The position numbers and the translations under genes were made by a program. A DNA stretch of 64,000 nucleotides from Pseudomonadota bacterium (GTDB taxonomy: Bacteria > Pseudomonadota > Gammaproteobacteria > Burkholderiales > Burkholderiaceae_C). Numbering within the stretch: the first letter of the stretch is position 1; each line of letters starts with the position of its first letter. This document shows positions 26,796 through 35,193 of the stretch, piece by piece. The notes beneath the pieces were generated by a model. That model made no database searches. It saw only the letters and a program-made list of their open reading frames with translations, and had not been told where the DNA came from. The stretch spans positions 124,001 to 188,000 of the forward strand of contig JAEWIF010000026.1 in NCBI GenBank assembly GCA_023387335.1. The letters are read 5' to 3'.

Positions 26796-29177
26796 ATGAG
26801 CGACAAGGGTTCGATGCAGGGGAGGGCGTGGGTGCCGCTGCTGGCGGGGGCGGTGCTCGGGCCGGTGCTGCAGTTGCAGCAGCGGGAGCTTTGGCCGTTC
26901 GAGGCGTATGCGTCGATCTTCGCGATCGCGGGCCTGGTGTTGCTGGCGGTGCTGGTGCGGCGCGAACGCATCCGCGGCGCAGGCGTCCTGCTCCTCGCGG
27001 CCACCGTCGCGTTCGGCGCGTGCGGCGCCCGCGCCGCGGTCTTCGCTTCGCGCGCCCTTTCGCCTGCTCTGGAAGGCCGCGATCTCCTCGTCACCGGCAA
27101 GATCGCCGCGATGCCGCAATCGGGCGAGCTGGGGCTGCGCTTCCGCTTCGAGGTGGAACAGGCGTCCGACGCCGGCCGGCCGGTGGTGCTGCCGCCGCGG
27201 CTGTCGCTGGCCTGGTACCCGTCCGATCCGGAGCGCACCGCGCCGGCGCTCTTCGCCGGCGAGCGCTGGCGGCTCGCGGTGCGGCTGCGCGCGCCGCACG
27301 GCCACGCCAATCCGCACGGCTTCGACCACGAGCTCTGGCTGTGGGAGCAGGGCCTGCAGGCCACCGGCTACGTGCGCGCGGGGCCGTCCCAGCCCGAACC
27401 GCGGCGAATCGAGGCGACCCTGCGCCATCCGGTGGAGCAGGCGCGGCAATCGGTGCGAGACGCGATCCTCGTGCGGCTGGCCGACCGCCCCGCGGCGGGC
27501 GTGATCGCCGCGCTGGTGACGGGCGACCAGGCGGCGATCGATCGCGCCGACTGGGACGTGTTCCGCGCCACCGGCATCGCCCACCTGCTCTCGATCTCGG
27601 GCCTGCACGTGACGATGTTCGCCTGGCTCGCGGCGGCCGCCGTCGGCGCTCTGTGGCGGCGCAGCGCGCGGCTGTGCCTGGCGTGGCCGGCGCAACACGC
27701 GGCGGTGGTCGGCGGCCTGCTGCTCGCCACCGGCTACGCGCTCTTCAGCGGCTGGGGCGTGCCGGCGCAGCGCACGCTGCTGATGCTGGCGGCGGTGGCC
27801 TGGCTGCGGTTGTCGGGGCGGCGCTGGCCCTGGCTGGTGACCTGGCTGTTCGCCTGCGCGGTGGTGGTGACGGCCGATCCCTGGGCGCTGATGCAGGCGG
27901 GCTTCTGGCTGAGTTTCGTCGCGGTCGGCGTGCTGTTCGCGGCCGACCCCGGAGGGCCGCGGCCCGCGAGCCTGGTGCAGCGCGGGGCCGCGCTGGTGCG
28001 CGAGCAGGCCGTGGTCACGCTCGCCCTGGCGCCGCTGTCGCTGTTGCTGTTCGGCCAGGTGTCGCTGGTGGGGCTGGTCGCCAACCTGGCCGCGATCCCC
28101 TGGGTCACGCTGGTCGTCACGCCGCTGGCGCTGCTCGGGACGCTGCTGCCGCCGTCTTGGGACCTGGCCGCCTGGGCGGTGCAGGCGATGGGCTTCGCGC
28201 TGCAGGCGCTGGCGTCGTGGCCGTTCGCGGTGTGGAGCGGCGCGACGCCGCCACTCTGGGCCGGTGCGGCCGGCGTGCTCGGCGGCCTCCTGCTCGCGTT
28301 GCGCCTGCCGGCGCCGGTGCGCGCGCTCGGCCTGCCGCTGCTGCTGCCCGCGCTGCTGTGGCAGCCGCCGCGGCCGGCCGTCGGCGAATTCGAGCTGCTG
28401 GCCGCCGACGTTGGCCAGGGCAACGCCGTGCTGGTGCGCACTGCCGGCCATTCCCTGGTCTACGACACTGGCCCGCGCTTCAGCAGCGAGACCGACGCCG
28501 GCCAGCGCGTGCTGGTGCCGCTGCTGCGCGCGCTGGGCGAGCGGGTGGACCGGGTGCTGATCAGCCACCGCGACAGCGACCATGCGGGCGGCGCGGCCTC
28601 GGTGCTGGCCGCGCACCCGGGCGCCGACCTGCTGGCTTCGCTGGAGCCGGGCCATCCGCTCGCCTTGCTCCGGCCGCCGCGGCCTTGCGTGGCGGGCGAG
28701 CACTGGACCTGGGACGGCGTGCGCTTCGAGGTGCTGCATCCGCCGCCGAACGAGCCGCCTTCGCGCAAGGCCAACGCCGCCAGCTGCGTGCTGCGCGTCT
28801 CCAACGACCGCCAGGCCGCGCTGCTGGCCGGCGACATCGAGCTGCCGCAGGAGCGGGCCCTGCTCGAGCGCGGCGCGCCGCTGCGGGCGCAGGTGCTGCT
28901 GGTGCCGCACCACGGCAGCCGCACCTCGTCCAGCGAAGCGTTCCTGGAGGCGGTGCGGCCTCGCTGGGCGCTGGTGCAGGCCGGCTATCGGAACCGCTTC
29001 GGCCATCCGGCCGCCCCGGTGCTGGCGCGCTACGCCGAACGCGGCGCCGAGGTGGTCGCGACCGGCCGCTGCGGCGCCGCCTGGTGGTCGTCGGCGCGGC
29101 CGGAAGCGATGCGCTGCGAGCGCGACGCGAACCGCCGCTACTGGCATCACCGACCGGCGCCGTCCGCGCCCCATTGA
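26796..29177 (+). CDS. comEC: DNA internalisation competence protein ComEC/Rec2
   Basis: A 793-residue inner-membrane channel for single-stranded DNA uptake. The N-terminal DUF4131 region follows two hydrophobic helices. The competence domain appears as ATGIAHLLSISGLHVTMFA with about eight more membrane helices. The C-terminal metallo-beta-lactamase domain (ADVGQGNAVLVR) has the HRDSDHAGG metal motif and LVPHHGSRTSS. Lengths and order match ComEC. No other competence gene is near. The gene splits the transglutaminase-DUF2126 gene from the second ATP-grasp pair. ATG 26796 lies 18 bases into a GTGGAGCGGAC leader with GGAG 8-10 bases upstream. Confidence 0.92.
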   Translation: MSDKGSMQGRAWVPLLAGAVLGPVLQLQQRELWPFEAYASIFAIAGLVLLAVLVRRERIRGAGVLLLAATVAFGACGARAAVFASRALSPALEGRDLLVTGKIAAMPQSGELGLRFRFEVEQASDAGRPVVLPPRLSLAWYPSDPERTAPALFAGERWRLAVRLRAPHGHANPHGFDHELWLWEQGLQATGYVRAGPSQPEPRRIEATLRHPVEQARQSVRDAILVRLADRPAAGVIAALVTGDQAAIDRADWDVFRATGIAHLLSISGLHVTMFAWLAAAAVGALWRRSARLCLAWPAQHAAVVGGLLLATGYALFSGWGVPAQRTLLMLAAVAWLRLSGRRWPWLVTWLFACAVVVTADPWALMQAGFWLSFVAVGVLFAADPGGPRPASLVQRGAALVREQAVVTLALAPLSLLLFGQVSLVGLVANLAAIPWVTLVVTPLALLGTLLPPSWDLAAWAVQAMGFALQALASWPFAVWSGATPPLWAGAAGVLGGLLLALRLPAPVRALGLPLLLPALLWQPPRPAVGEFELLAADVGQGNAVLVRTAGHSLVYDTGPRFSSETDAGQRVLVPLLRALGERVDRVLISHRDSDHAGGAASVLAAHPGADLLASLEPGHPLALLRPPRPCVAGEHWTWDGVRFEVLHPPPNEPPSRKANAASCVLRVSNDRQAALLAGDIELPQERALLERGAPLRAQVLLVPHHGSRTSSSEAFLEAVRPRWALVQAGYRNRFGHPAAPVLARYAERGAEVVATGRCGAAWWSSARPEAMRCERDANRRYWHHRPAPSAPH

Positions 29178-29262
29178 AGAGCCTGCCTTCCCCGTTCGAG
29201 CCCCTCTCCGCGCCCCTCCGCGGGCCCGGTTGTTGCTATCCTTTGTTGACGGAGAAGGCCGC

Positions 29263-30759
29263 ATGCACAGATTCGACGAGATGTTCCGGCAGCTGCCCGA
29301 TTCGGGCCCGCTGCAGTTCCAGACCCAGGCGATGGGCGGGATGACCCAGACCCAGATGCAGGGCGTTCGCGACCACTACCAGCGCTACGCCAACTGGCTG
29401 GAACGCCAGCCGACCGCCACCATGGCGGCGCGGCGCGAAGAGGCGGAGATGATCTTCCGCCGCGTGGGCATCACCTTCGCCGTGTACGGCGCCAAGGACG
29501 AGGACGGCGCCGGCACCGAGCGCCTGATCCCGTTCGACCTGATCCCGCGCATCATCCCCGCGCACGAGTGGACCGAGATGGAGAAGGGCCTGATCCAGCG
29601 CGTGACGGCGCTCAACCGGTTCCTGCACGACGTCTACCACGACCAGGAGATCCTCAATGCCGGCGTGATCCCGGCCGACCAGGTGCTGAACAACGCCCAG
29701 TACCGCGAGGTGATGCGCGGCGTGTACGCGCCGCACCACGTCTACTCGCACATCGCCGGCGTCGACATCGTGCGCGCGCCCAACGCGCAGGGCGAGGGCG
29801 AGTACTACGTGCTGGAGGACAACCTGCGCGTGCCCAGCGGGGTGAGCTACATGCTGGAAGACCGCAAGATGATGATGCGGCTCTTCCCCGACCTGTTCAG
29901 CCAGTACCGCGTGGCACCGGTCGCGCACTACCCCGACCTGCTGCTGGAGACGCTGCGTGCCTCGGCCCAGCCCGGCGCGCCCGATCCCACCGTCGTCGTG
30001 CTCACGCCCGGCATGTACAACAGCGCCTACTTCGAGCACGCGTTCCTCGCGCAGCAGATGGGCGTGGAGCTGGTCGAGGGCCAGGACCTGTTCGTCAAGG
30101 ACCGCTACGTCTACATGCGTACCACGCGCGGACCGCGCCGGGTGGACGTGATCTACCGCCGGGTGGACGACGACTTCCTCGACCCCGAGGTGTTCCGGAC
30201 CAACTCCACCCTCGGCTGCCCGGGCCTGGTGGACGCCTACAAGTCGGGCAACGTGACGATCTGCAATGCGATCGGTGCGGGCGTGGCGGACGACAAGTCG
30301 ATCTACCCGTACGTGCCCAGGATGATCGAGTTCTACCTGGGCGAGAAGCCGATCCTCTCCAACGTGCCCACGTACATGTGCCGCAACCCGGACGACCTGA
30401 AATACGTGCTGGCCAACCTCAAGGACCTGGTGGTCAAGGAGGTCCACGGCGCGGGCGGCTACGGCATGCTGGTCGGGCCGGCGTCCACGAAGCAGGAGAT
30501 CGAGGACTTCCGCCAGGCGATCGTGGCCAACCCGTCCGGCTACATCGCCCAGCCCACGCTGAGCCTGTCGTCCTGCCCCACCTTCGTGGACAGCGGCGTG
30601 GCGCCGCGGCACATCGACCTGCGGCCCTTCGTGCTGTCGGGCAAGCAGGTGCAGATGGTGCCCGGCGGCCTCACGCGCGTGGCGCTCAAGGAAGGTTCGC
30701 TGGTGGTCAACTCGTCCCAGGGTGGCGGCACCAAGGACACCTGGGTGCTGGAGGTCTGA
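29263..30759 (+). CDS. circularly permuted type 2 ATP-grasp protein
   Basis: A 498-residue stand-alone version of the permuted ATP-grasp ligase. Visible segments are RRVGITFAVYG, PFDLIPRIIPAHEW, YYVLEDNLRVPSGVSYMLED, VVLTPGMYNSAYFEHAFLA and VKEVHGAGGYGMLVGP. Sequence similarity to the first half of the 16503-19076 fusion shows they are paralogues. The function is formation of an amide bond in an unknown peptide or metabolite. ATG 29263 follows GGAGAAGG. The frame is open back to 28582, but that part is a shadow of comEC. The alpha-E gene follows after two bases, so they are translated together. Confidence 0.88.
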   Translation: MHRFDEMFRQLPDSGPLQFQTQAMGGMTQTQMQGVRDHYQRYANWLERQPTATMAARREEAEMIFRRVGITFAVYGAKDEDGAGTERLIPFDLIPRIIPAHEWTEMEKGLIQRVTALNRFLHDVYHDQEILNAGVIPADQVLNNAQYREVMRGVYAPHHVYSHIAGVDIVRAPNAQGEGEYYVLEDNLRVPSGVSYMLEDRKMMMRLFPDLFSQYRVAPVAHYPDLLLETLRASAQPGAPDPTVVVLTPGMYNSAYFEHAFLAQQMGVELVEGQDLFVKDRYVYMRTTRGPRRVDVIYRRVDDDFLDPEVFRTNSTLGCPGLVDAYKSGNVTICNAIGAGVADDKSIYPYVPRMIEFYLGEKPILSNVPTYMCRNPDDLKYVLANLKDLVVKEVHGAGGYGMLVGPASTKQEIEDFRQAIVANPSGYIAQPTLSLSSCPTFVDSGVAPRHIDLRPFVLSGKQVQMVPGGLTRVALKEGSLVVNSSQGGGTKDTWVLEV

Positions 30760-30761
30760 CC

Positions 30762-31721
30762 ATGCTTTCACGCACCGCCGATCACCTGTTCTGGATGGCC
30801 CGCTACACCGAGCGCGCGGAGAACACCGCCCGCATGCTGGACGTGAACTACCAGACCTCGCTGCTGCCGCAATCGGCGGCCGTGGCGCAGGTCGGCTGGC
30901 AGGGCCTGCTGTCCATCAGCGAGCTGGTGCCCTCGTACACCGCCAGGCACGGCGACATCGAGGCCTCTCGGGTCATGGAGTTCATGGTCAAGGACGAGAG
31001 CAATCCGTCGTCCATCGTGTCGTGCCTGCGCGCCGCGCGCGAGAACGCCCGCGCCGTGCGCGGCTCGCTCACTACCGAAGCCTGGGAGACGCAGAACCAG
31101 ACCTGGCTGGAAGTGAACCGCATGCTGCGCGCCGGCGACTTCGAGCGCGACCCCGGCCAGTTCTTCGAGTGGGTGAAGTTCCGCTCGCACCTGTCGCGCG
31201 GCGTGACGGTGGGGACCATGCTGATGGACGAGGCGCTGCAGTTCATGCGCCTGGGCACCTTCCTGGAGCGCGCCGACAACACCGCTCGCCTGGTCGACGT
31301 GAAGTTCCACGCGGTGCAGAGCGACTTCTTCGGCGCCGCCACCGAGCAGGACCAGGAGTACGACTTCTATCACTGGAGCGCGATCCTGCGCAGCGTGTCC
31401 GGCTTCGAGATCTACCGCAAGGTGTACCGCGACGTGATCAAGCCCGAGCGCGTCGCCGACCTGCTGATCCTGCGGGCCGACATGCCGCGCTCGCTTCACG
31501 CCAGCATGAACGAGGTGGTGCACAACCTGGGCATGGTGGCCAACGACCAGTCGGCCGAGACCCTGCGCCGCGCCGGCAAGCTGCGCGCCGACCTGCAGTA
31601 CGGCAGCATCGACGAGATCCTGGCCACCGGGCTGCACGCCTTCCTGACCCAGTTCCTCGACCGGGTGAACGAGCTGGGCATGCGCATCAGCCGCGACTTC
31701 CTGGTCCCCGCCACGCTTTGA
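30762..31721 (+). CDS. alpha-E domain protein
   Basis: A 319-residue all-alpha protein of the alpha-E family, with the hallmark MLSRTADHLFWMARYTERAENTARML at the N-terminus (the ER motif is inside RYTERAEN) and LERADNTARLVDVK in the middle. Alpha-E proteins are always found with permuted ATP-grasp ligases and are thought to recognise the product or carrier peptide. Here the domain is separate, whereas at 16503-19076 it is fused to the ligase. Its ATG lies two bases after the ATP-grasp stop. The stop TGA overlaps the TTG start of the next gene. Confidence 0.88.
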   Translation: MLSRTADHLFWMARYTERAENTARMLDVNYQTSLLPQSAAVAQVGWQGLLSISELVPSYTARHGDIEASRVMEFMVKDESNPSSIVSCLRAARENARAVRGSLTTEAWETQNQTWLEVNRMLRAGDFERDPGQFFEWVKFRSHLSRGVTVGTMLMDEALQFMRLGTFLERADNTARLVDVKFHAVQSDFFGAATEQDQEYDFYHWSAILRSVSGFEIYRKVYRDVIKPERVADLLILRADMPRSLHASMNEVVHNLGMVANDQSAETLRRAGKLRADLQYGSIDEILATGLHAFLTQFLDRVNELGMRISRDFLVPATL

Positions 31722-33016
31722 ACCTCGCGCCCGCCGGCCTGCTCGACCGCGCCGCGCTGCTGCACGACGGCATGCGCCTGGAGGCGTCGGGCCGGCTCGA
31801 CGAAGCGGTGGAGCGCTACCGCGAAGCCGTGGTGCGAGAACCGGGCTTCTTCGAGGCCCACGTCCACCTGGCCGGCGTGCTGTGGCGGGTCGGCGAATTC
31901 GATCGCGCGCTGGCCCATGCCCGCGCCGCCGTCGATCTCGCGCCCGAGCATCCGCAGTGCGTGCGCATGCTGGGCAGCACGCTGCTGCAACTGAACCGGG
32001 TGGAAGAGGCCGAGCGCGAACTGCGACGGGCGCTCGCCCTCTCGCCGACGCTGGCCAGCGCGCAGTTCGACCTCGCGTCCTGCCTGCTGCTCGCGGGCCG
32101 GCTGGAGGAGGGCTGGTCCTGGTACGGGAAGCGCTGGAACGACACCGCGCGGATGCCGCGTCCGCCGTTCTGGCGGCCCGAACTGGAATGGCGCGGCCCC
32201 GATCAACCGATCGCGGGCCGGCGATTGCTGGTCTACGCGGAACAGGGCCTGGGCGACGCGATCCATTTCGCGCGCTACCTCCCCCGGTTGCAGGCGTTGG
32301 GCGCCCACGTGATCTGCGCGGTGCCGGCGTCGCTGGTGCCGCTGGTCGAGAGCAGCTTTCCCGGCGTCCAATGCCTGCGCGCGGAGGGAGACGTGCAGGC
32401 CGACCTGCATGTCGCGCTGCTCGACCTGCCGGCTCGCCTGGGCACCGCCACGCTGGACGACATCCCCGCCGCGCCGCGCTACCTGCGCGCGCCGGCCGAC
32501 CGCGTGGCGCGCTGGCGCGACCGGCTTGCGCCGTGGCAAGGCAGGTTCAGGATCGGTCTGGCCTGGAGCGGCACGCGGCGCCAGGCGAACAACCGCAATC
32601 GCGCGGTCGCCCTCAGCCAACTCGCGCCGCTGTTCGACCTTCCCGGCGTTCAGTGCTTCAGCCTGCAGCAGGCCGACGCGGGCCGCTACACCGACTTGCA
32701 GCCGGCGCCGGAGCAGCTGGTCGATCTCACGCGCGAGTGGCGCGACTTCGGCGACAGCGCGGCGATGGTGGAGCAGCTCGATCTCGTGGTGAGCGTCGAC
32801 ACGGCGACGGCGCACCTCGCGGGCGCACTGGGAACGCCGGCCTTCGTGCTGTTGCCGCCGAATCCCGATTTCCGCTGGTTGCCGGACCGCGAGGATTCGC
32901 CGTGGTACCCCGGGATGCGCCTGTTTCGGCGCGGCTTCGCCGAGTCGCGGCCGGTCCAGGTCGCGCGCGTGGTGCAAGCCGTAAGATCCTTGCGCGCTGC
33001 CGACCCACGGCCATGA
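31718..33016 (+). CDS. TPR protein with glycosyltransferase-like C-terminus
   Basis: A 432-residue protein. Residues about 10-130 are tetratricopeptide repeats (for example GRLDEAVERYREAVVREP and RVEEAERELRRALALSP). Residues about 165-430 resemble the GT9/heptosyltransferase-like fold often attached to TPRs in Burkholderiales: LVYAEQGLGDAIHFARYLP, IGLAWSGTRRQANN and VVSVDTATAHLAGALG. The proposed start is TTG 31718, overlapping the alpha-E stop as TTGA. The next start, ATG 31772, would cut away the first TPR helix. Adjacency to alpha-E suggests either sugar decoration of the product or chance. A missing transglutaminase normally found here is notable. Confidence 0.75.
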   Translation: MNLAPAGLLDRAALLHDGMRLEASGRLDEAVERYREAVVREPGFFEAHVHLAGVLWRVGEFDRALAHARAAVDLAPEHPQCVRMLGSTLLQLNRVEEAERELRRALALSPTLASAQFDLASCLLLAGRLEEGWSWYGKRWNDTARMPRPPFWRPELEWRGPDQPIAGRRLLVYAEQGLGDAIHFARYLPRLQALGAHVICAVPASLVPLVESSFPGVQCLRAEGDVQADLHVALLDLPARLGTATLDDIPAAPRYLRAPADRVARWRDRLAPWQGRFRIGLAWSGTRRQANNRNRAVALSQLAPLFDLPGVQCFSLQQADAGRYTDLQPAPEQLVDLTREWRDFGDSAAMVEQLDLVVSVDTATAHLAGALGTPAFVLLPPNPDFRWLPDREDSPWYPGMRLFRRGFAESRPVQVARVVQAVRSLRAADPRP

Positions 33017-33489
33017 AGCTGCGATCCGTCTTCGTCCTGGTGATCTCGCACGCCCTGGTGGGCCTGCTGGGGTTCGCCGCCGGCATCTACGCGCTGCCGC
33101 TGCTCATCGCGCCGGCCGCGCCCACCGCCGCCGAGGTGCAGGCGAAGGCGGAGCGGGCGAGCCACACGGCGCAGTTCCGGCGCGATCTCAAGGGCAGCGA
33201 CGCGTTCCACTGGGGCGAGGGCCGGGTGACCGTCGGGCCCGACGCGGTGAGCCTGCTGGGCGAGATCGCGCCGGGGCCCGACTACAAGCTCTACCTGTCG
33301 CCGCGATTCGTCGAGACCGAGGATGAGGTGCAGGTGATCAAGGCGCAGATGCTGCGCGTGGGCGACGTGAAGACCTTCAGGAACTTCATCGTGCCGCTGC
33401 CGCCGGGGACGGACGTCGAGAAGTACGACACCGTGCTGGTGTGGTGCGAGACGTTCAGCCAGTTCATCACGGCGGCGAAGTACCGCTGA
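33013..33489 (+). CDS. DM13-domain membrane-anchored protein
   Basis: A 158-residue protein with one N-terminal hydrophobic segment (residues about 7-32, an uncleaved anchor or long signal), a short linker and a DM13 domain. The domain shows the strand pattern AFHWGEGRVTVG, DYKLYLSPRFVE, FRNFIVPLPPG and VLVWCETFSQFITAAKY, with the conserved Trp-Cys. DM13 domains occur in extracytoplasmic electron-transfer or adhesion proteins, and the single Cys may take part in redox. The ATG overlaps the preceding stop (ATGA). Its 3' end overlaps the convergent HD-domain gene by 23 bases. Confidence 0.8.
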   Translation: MKLRSVFVLVISHALVGLLGFAAGIYALPLLIAPAAPTAAEVQAKAERASHTAQFRRDLKGSDAFHWGEGRVTVGPDAVSLLGEIAPGPDYKLYLSPRFVETEDEVQVIKAQMLRVGDVKTFRNFIVPLPPGTDVEKYDTVLVWCETFSQFITAAKYR

Positions 33490-34105
33490 GCGCGGCGAGC
33501 GAGCGTGCGAGGTTCTCGCGCGCCCGCGTCTCCAGCGCATCGCGGTACGCATCGGTCGCGTAGATCCGCGGCCGCGCCAGGAACGACCGGAGCACCTTGG
33601 CGCGACCTTCGCGCCACGCACCGTCGGAGACATGCGCGTACTCGCGCCGCACCTGCTGCTCGTACTCGTCGAACCGCGCAGTCGCCGAACCCAGGATCGC
33701 GAGGTCGATGTCCAGCAGCAGACGCGTGTCCGGGTCGTCGCCCTCGACGGCATGGGTCTTCGTCGCCATCACCAGCGCATGCACGCGATCGGCCACCTGC
33801 CCGTCGCAGCCGGCCGCCCGCACGCTGTCGCGCGCCCAGTCGGCGCTGCGTTCTTCGTTGTCATCGCGCCGCGGGTCGTACACCGCGTCGTGGAACCAGA
33901 TCGCCAGCTCCACTTCGGCAGGCCGGCGCGCCAGCATCGAGGCCGCCTCGAAATGCGCGAGGCATTCGCGCAGGTGCTGCAGCGTGTGGTAGTGGCGGTG
34001 CCGCTCGCCCCAGGCGGCCACCAGCTGGTTCATCAGGCCGCCATTGGCTTGCGCGGCGCCCATCTCGCCCCACAGGCGCTGCCAGTTCGCGAGGGTGAAG
34101 CTCAT
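33467..34105 (-). CDS. HD-domain predicted metal-dependent phosphohydrolase
   Basis: A 212-residue protein with the HD signature: YHTLQHLRECL, then AIWFHDAVYDP (the HD pair) and later LLLDIDLAILG. Database entries for this family often carry the misleading name NMDA receptor subunit; it is a soluble HD protein, possibly a nucleotide phosphohydrolase. The start at 34105 overlaps the stop of mltB (ATGA), so it is the last gene of the MoxR-DUF58-TgpA-MltB unit. Its 3' end overlaps the DM13 gene by 23 bases on the opposite strand, with no terminator between. Confidence 0.8.
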   Translation of the reverse strand: MSFTLANWQRLWGEMGAAQANGGLMNQLVAAWGERHRHYHTLQHLRECLAHFEAASMLARRPAEVELAIWFHDAVYDPRRDDNEERSADWARDSVRAAGCDGQVADRVHALVMATKTHAVEGDDPDTRLLLDIDLAILGSATARFDEYEQQVRREYAHVSDGAWREGRAKVLRSFLARPRIYATDAYRDALETRARENLARSLAALSGTSPP

Positions 34106-35193
34106 GAGCCGTTGTTGCGCGGCAGCGCCTGCTTGACCTCTCGGCCGAGCTCGATCACCGCCATCGCGTAATAGCTGGACCAGTTGTAGCGGGTGATCAC
34201 GTAGAAGTTCTCGGTGCCGGCCACGTAGACGGGCGCCGCGTCGGCGCCGTTCTGCAGTTCGACCAGCGCCAGCGGGCCGGCATGCTTCACCGCCGTCTCG
34301 TCCAGCACCGCGCCCAGGGCCAGGAAGGTGGGCACGCTGAAGGTGGGCAGGATGTCGGGCGCCAGCAGCGTGTCCTTGTCCAGCCGCTCCTCGTCGAAGG
34401 CGACCGGATAGTGCGTGGGCATGCCCGGCTGCCAGCCGAAGGCCTTGAAGTAGTTGGCCACCGAGCCGATGACGTCGGTGGGGCTGCGCCACAGGTCCAC
34501 GCGGCCGTCGCCGTCGTAGTCGACCGCCCAGCGCACCCAGCTGCTGGGCATGAACTGGGGCATGCCCATCGCGCCCGCGTAGCTGCCCAGCGGCCGCGCG
34601 GGGTCCACGCCCAGGCGCTGCTGCAGCACGAGGAAATGTTCGAGTTCGCCCTGGAAGAACTTGGTGCGCTCGGCCGCGCGCGGATGCGAGTCGGGGAAGT
34701 CGAACGCCAGCGTGGCCAGCGCATCCAGCACCCGGAAGTTGCCCATCTGCTGGCCGTAGATCGTCTCCACGCCGACGATGCCGACCACGACCTCGGGCGG
34801 CACGCCGTAGTCGCGCTCGGCGCGCTCGAGCGCCTCGCGGTTCTCCTGCCAGAAGCGCACGCCGGCCTGGATGCGCACCGGGTCGATGAAGCGGCTGCGG
34901 TACACGGTCCAGTTCTTGGGCGTTCCCGTCGGCGCGGGCTGCATCAGCCGCACCACCACCGGGAGCATGCGCGCCTCGCGCAGCGCGGCGCGGGCCCAGT
35001 CGGCGTCGAGGCCGTGGCGCTCGGCCAGCTGGTCGGCGAACGCCATCGCGTCTTCGCGGCCGGCGTAGGGCGTGCCCTGGCGCGACGGTGCGGACACCTT
35101 GGTCTTCTTGGGCGAGGAGTTCTTGGCCGGTGCCGCGACGGCGGCAATGGCGACGGCCGCCAGCACGGCGGCCAGGGAGATGGCTCGGATCAT
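34102..35193 (-). CDS. mltB: membrane-bound lytic murein transglycosylase B
   Basis: A 363-residue periplasmic murein transglycosylase. The N-terminus has a cleavable signal (MIRAISLAAVLAAVAIAAVA) without a lipobox. The catalytic Glu143 is in GIVGVETIYGQQMGNF, and the substrate groove shows YAGAMGMPQFMPSSW and DYDGDGRVDLW. It is intact over the whole MltB domain. ATGA overlaps connect it to the TgpA-like gene upstream and the HD gene downstream, so it belongs to the same unit as MoxR and DUF58. This suggests that wall turnover is coordinated with the transglutaminase/chaperone group. Confidence 0.9.
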   Translation of the reverse strand: MIRAISLAAVLAAVAIAAVAAPAKNSSPKKTKVSAPSRQGTPYAGREDAMAFADQLAERHGLDADWARAALREARMLPVVVRLMQPAPTGTPKNWTVYRSRFIDPVRIQAGVRFWQENREALERAERDYGVPPEVVVGIVGVETIYGQQMGNFRVLDALATLAFDFPDSHPRAAERTKFFQGELEHFLVLQQRLGVDPARPLGSYAGAMGMPQFMPSSWVRWAVDYDGDGRVDLWRSPTDVIGSVANYFKAFGWQPGMPTHYPVAFDEERLDKDTLLAPDILPTFSVPTFLALGAVLDETAVKHAGPLALVELQNGADAAPVYVAGTENFYVITRYNWSSYYAMAVIELGREVKQALPRNNGS

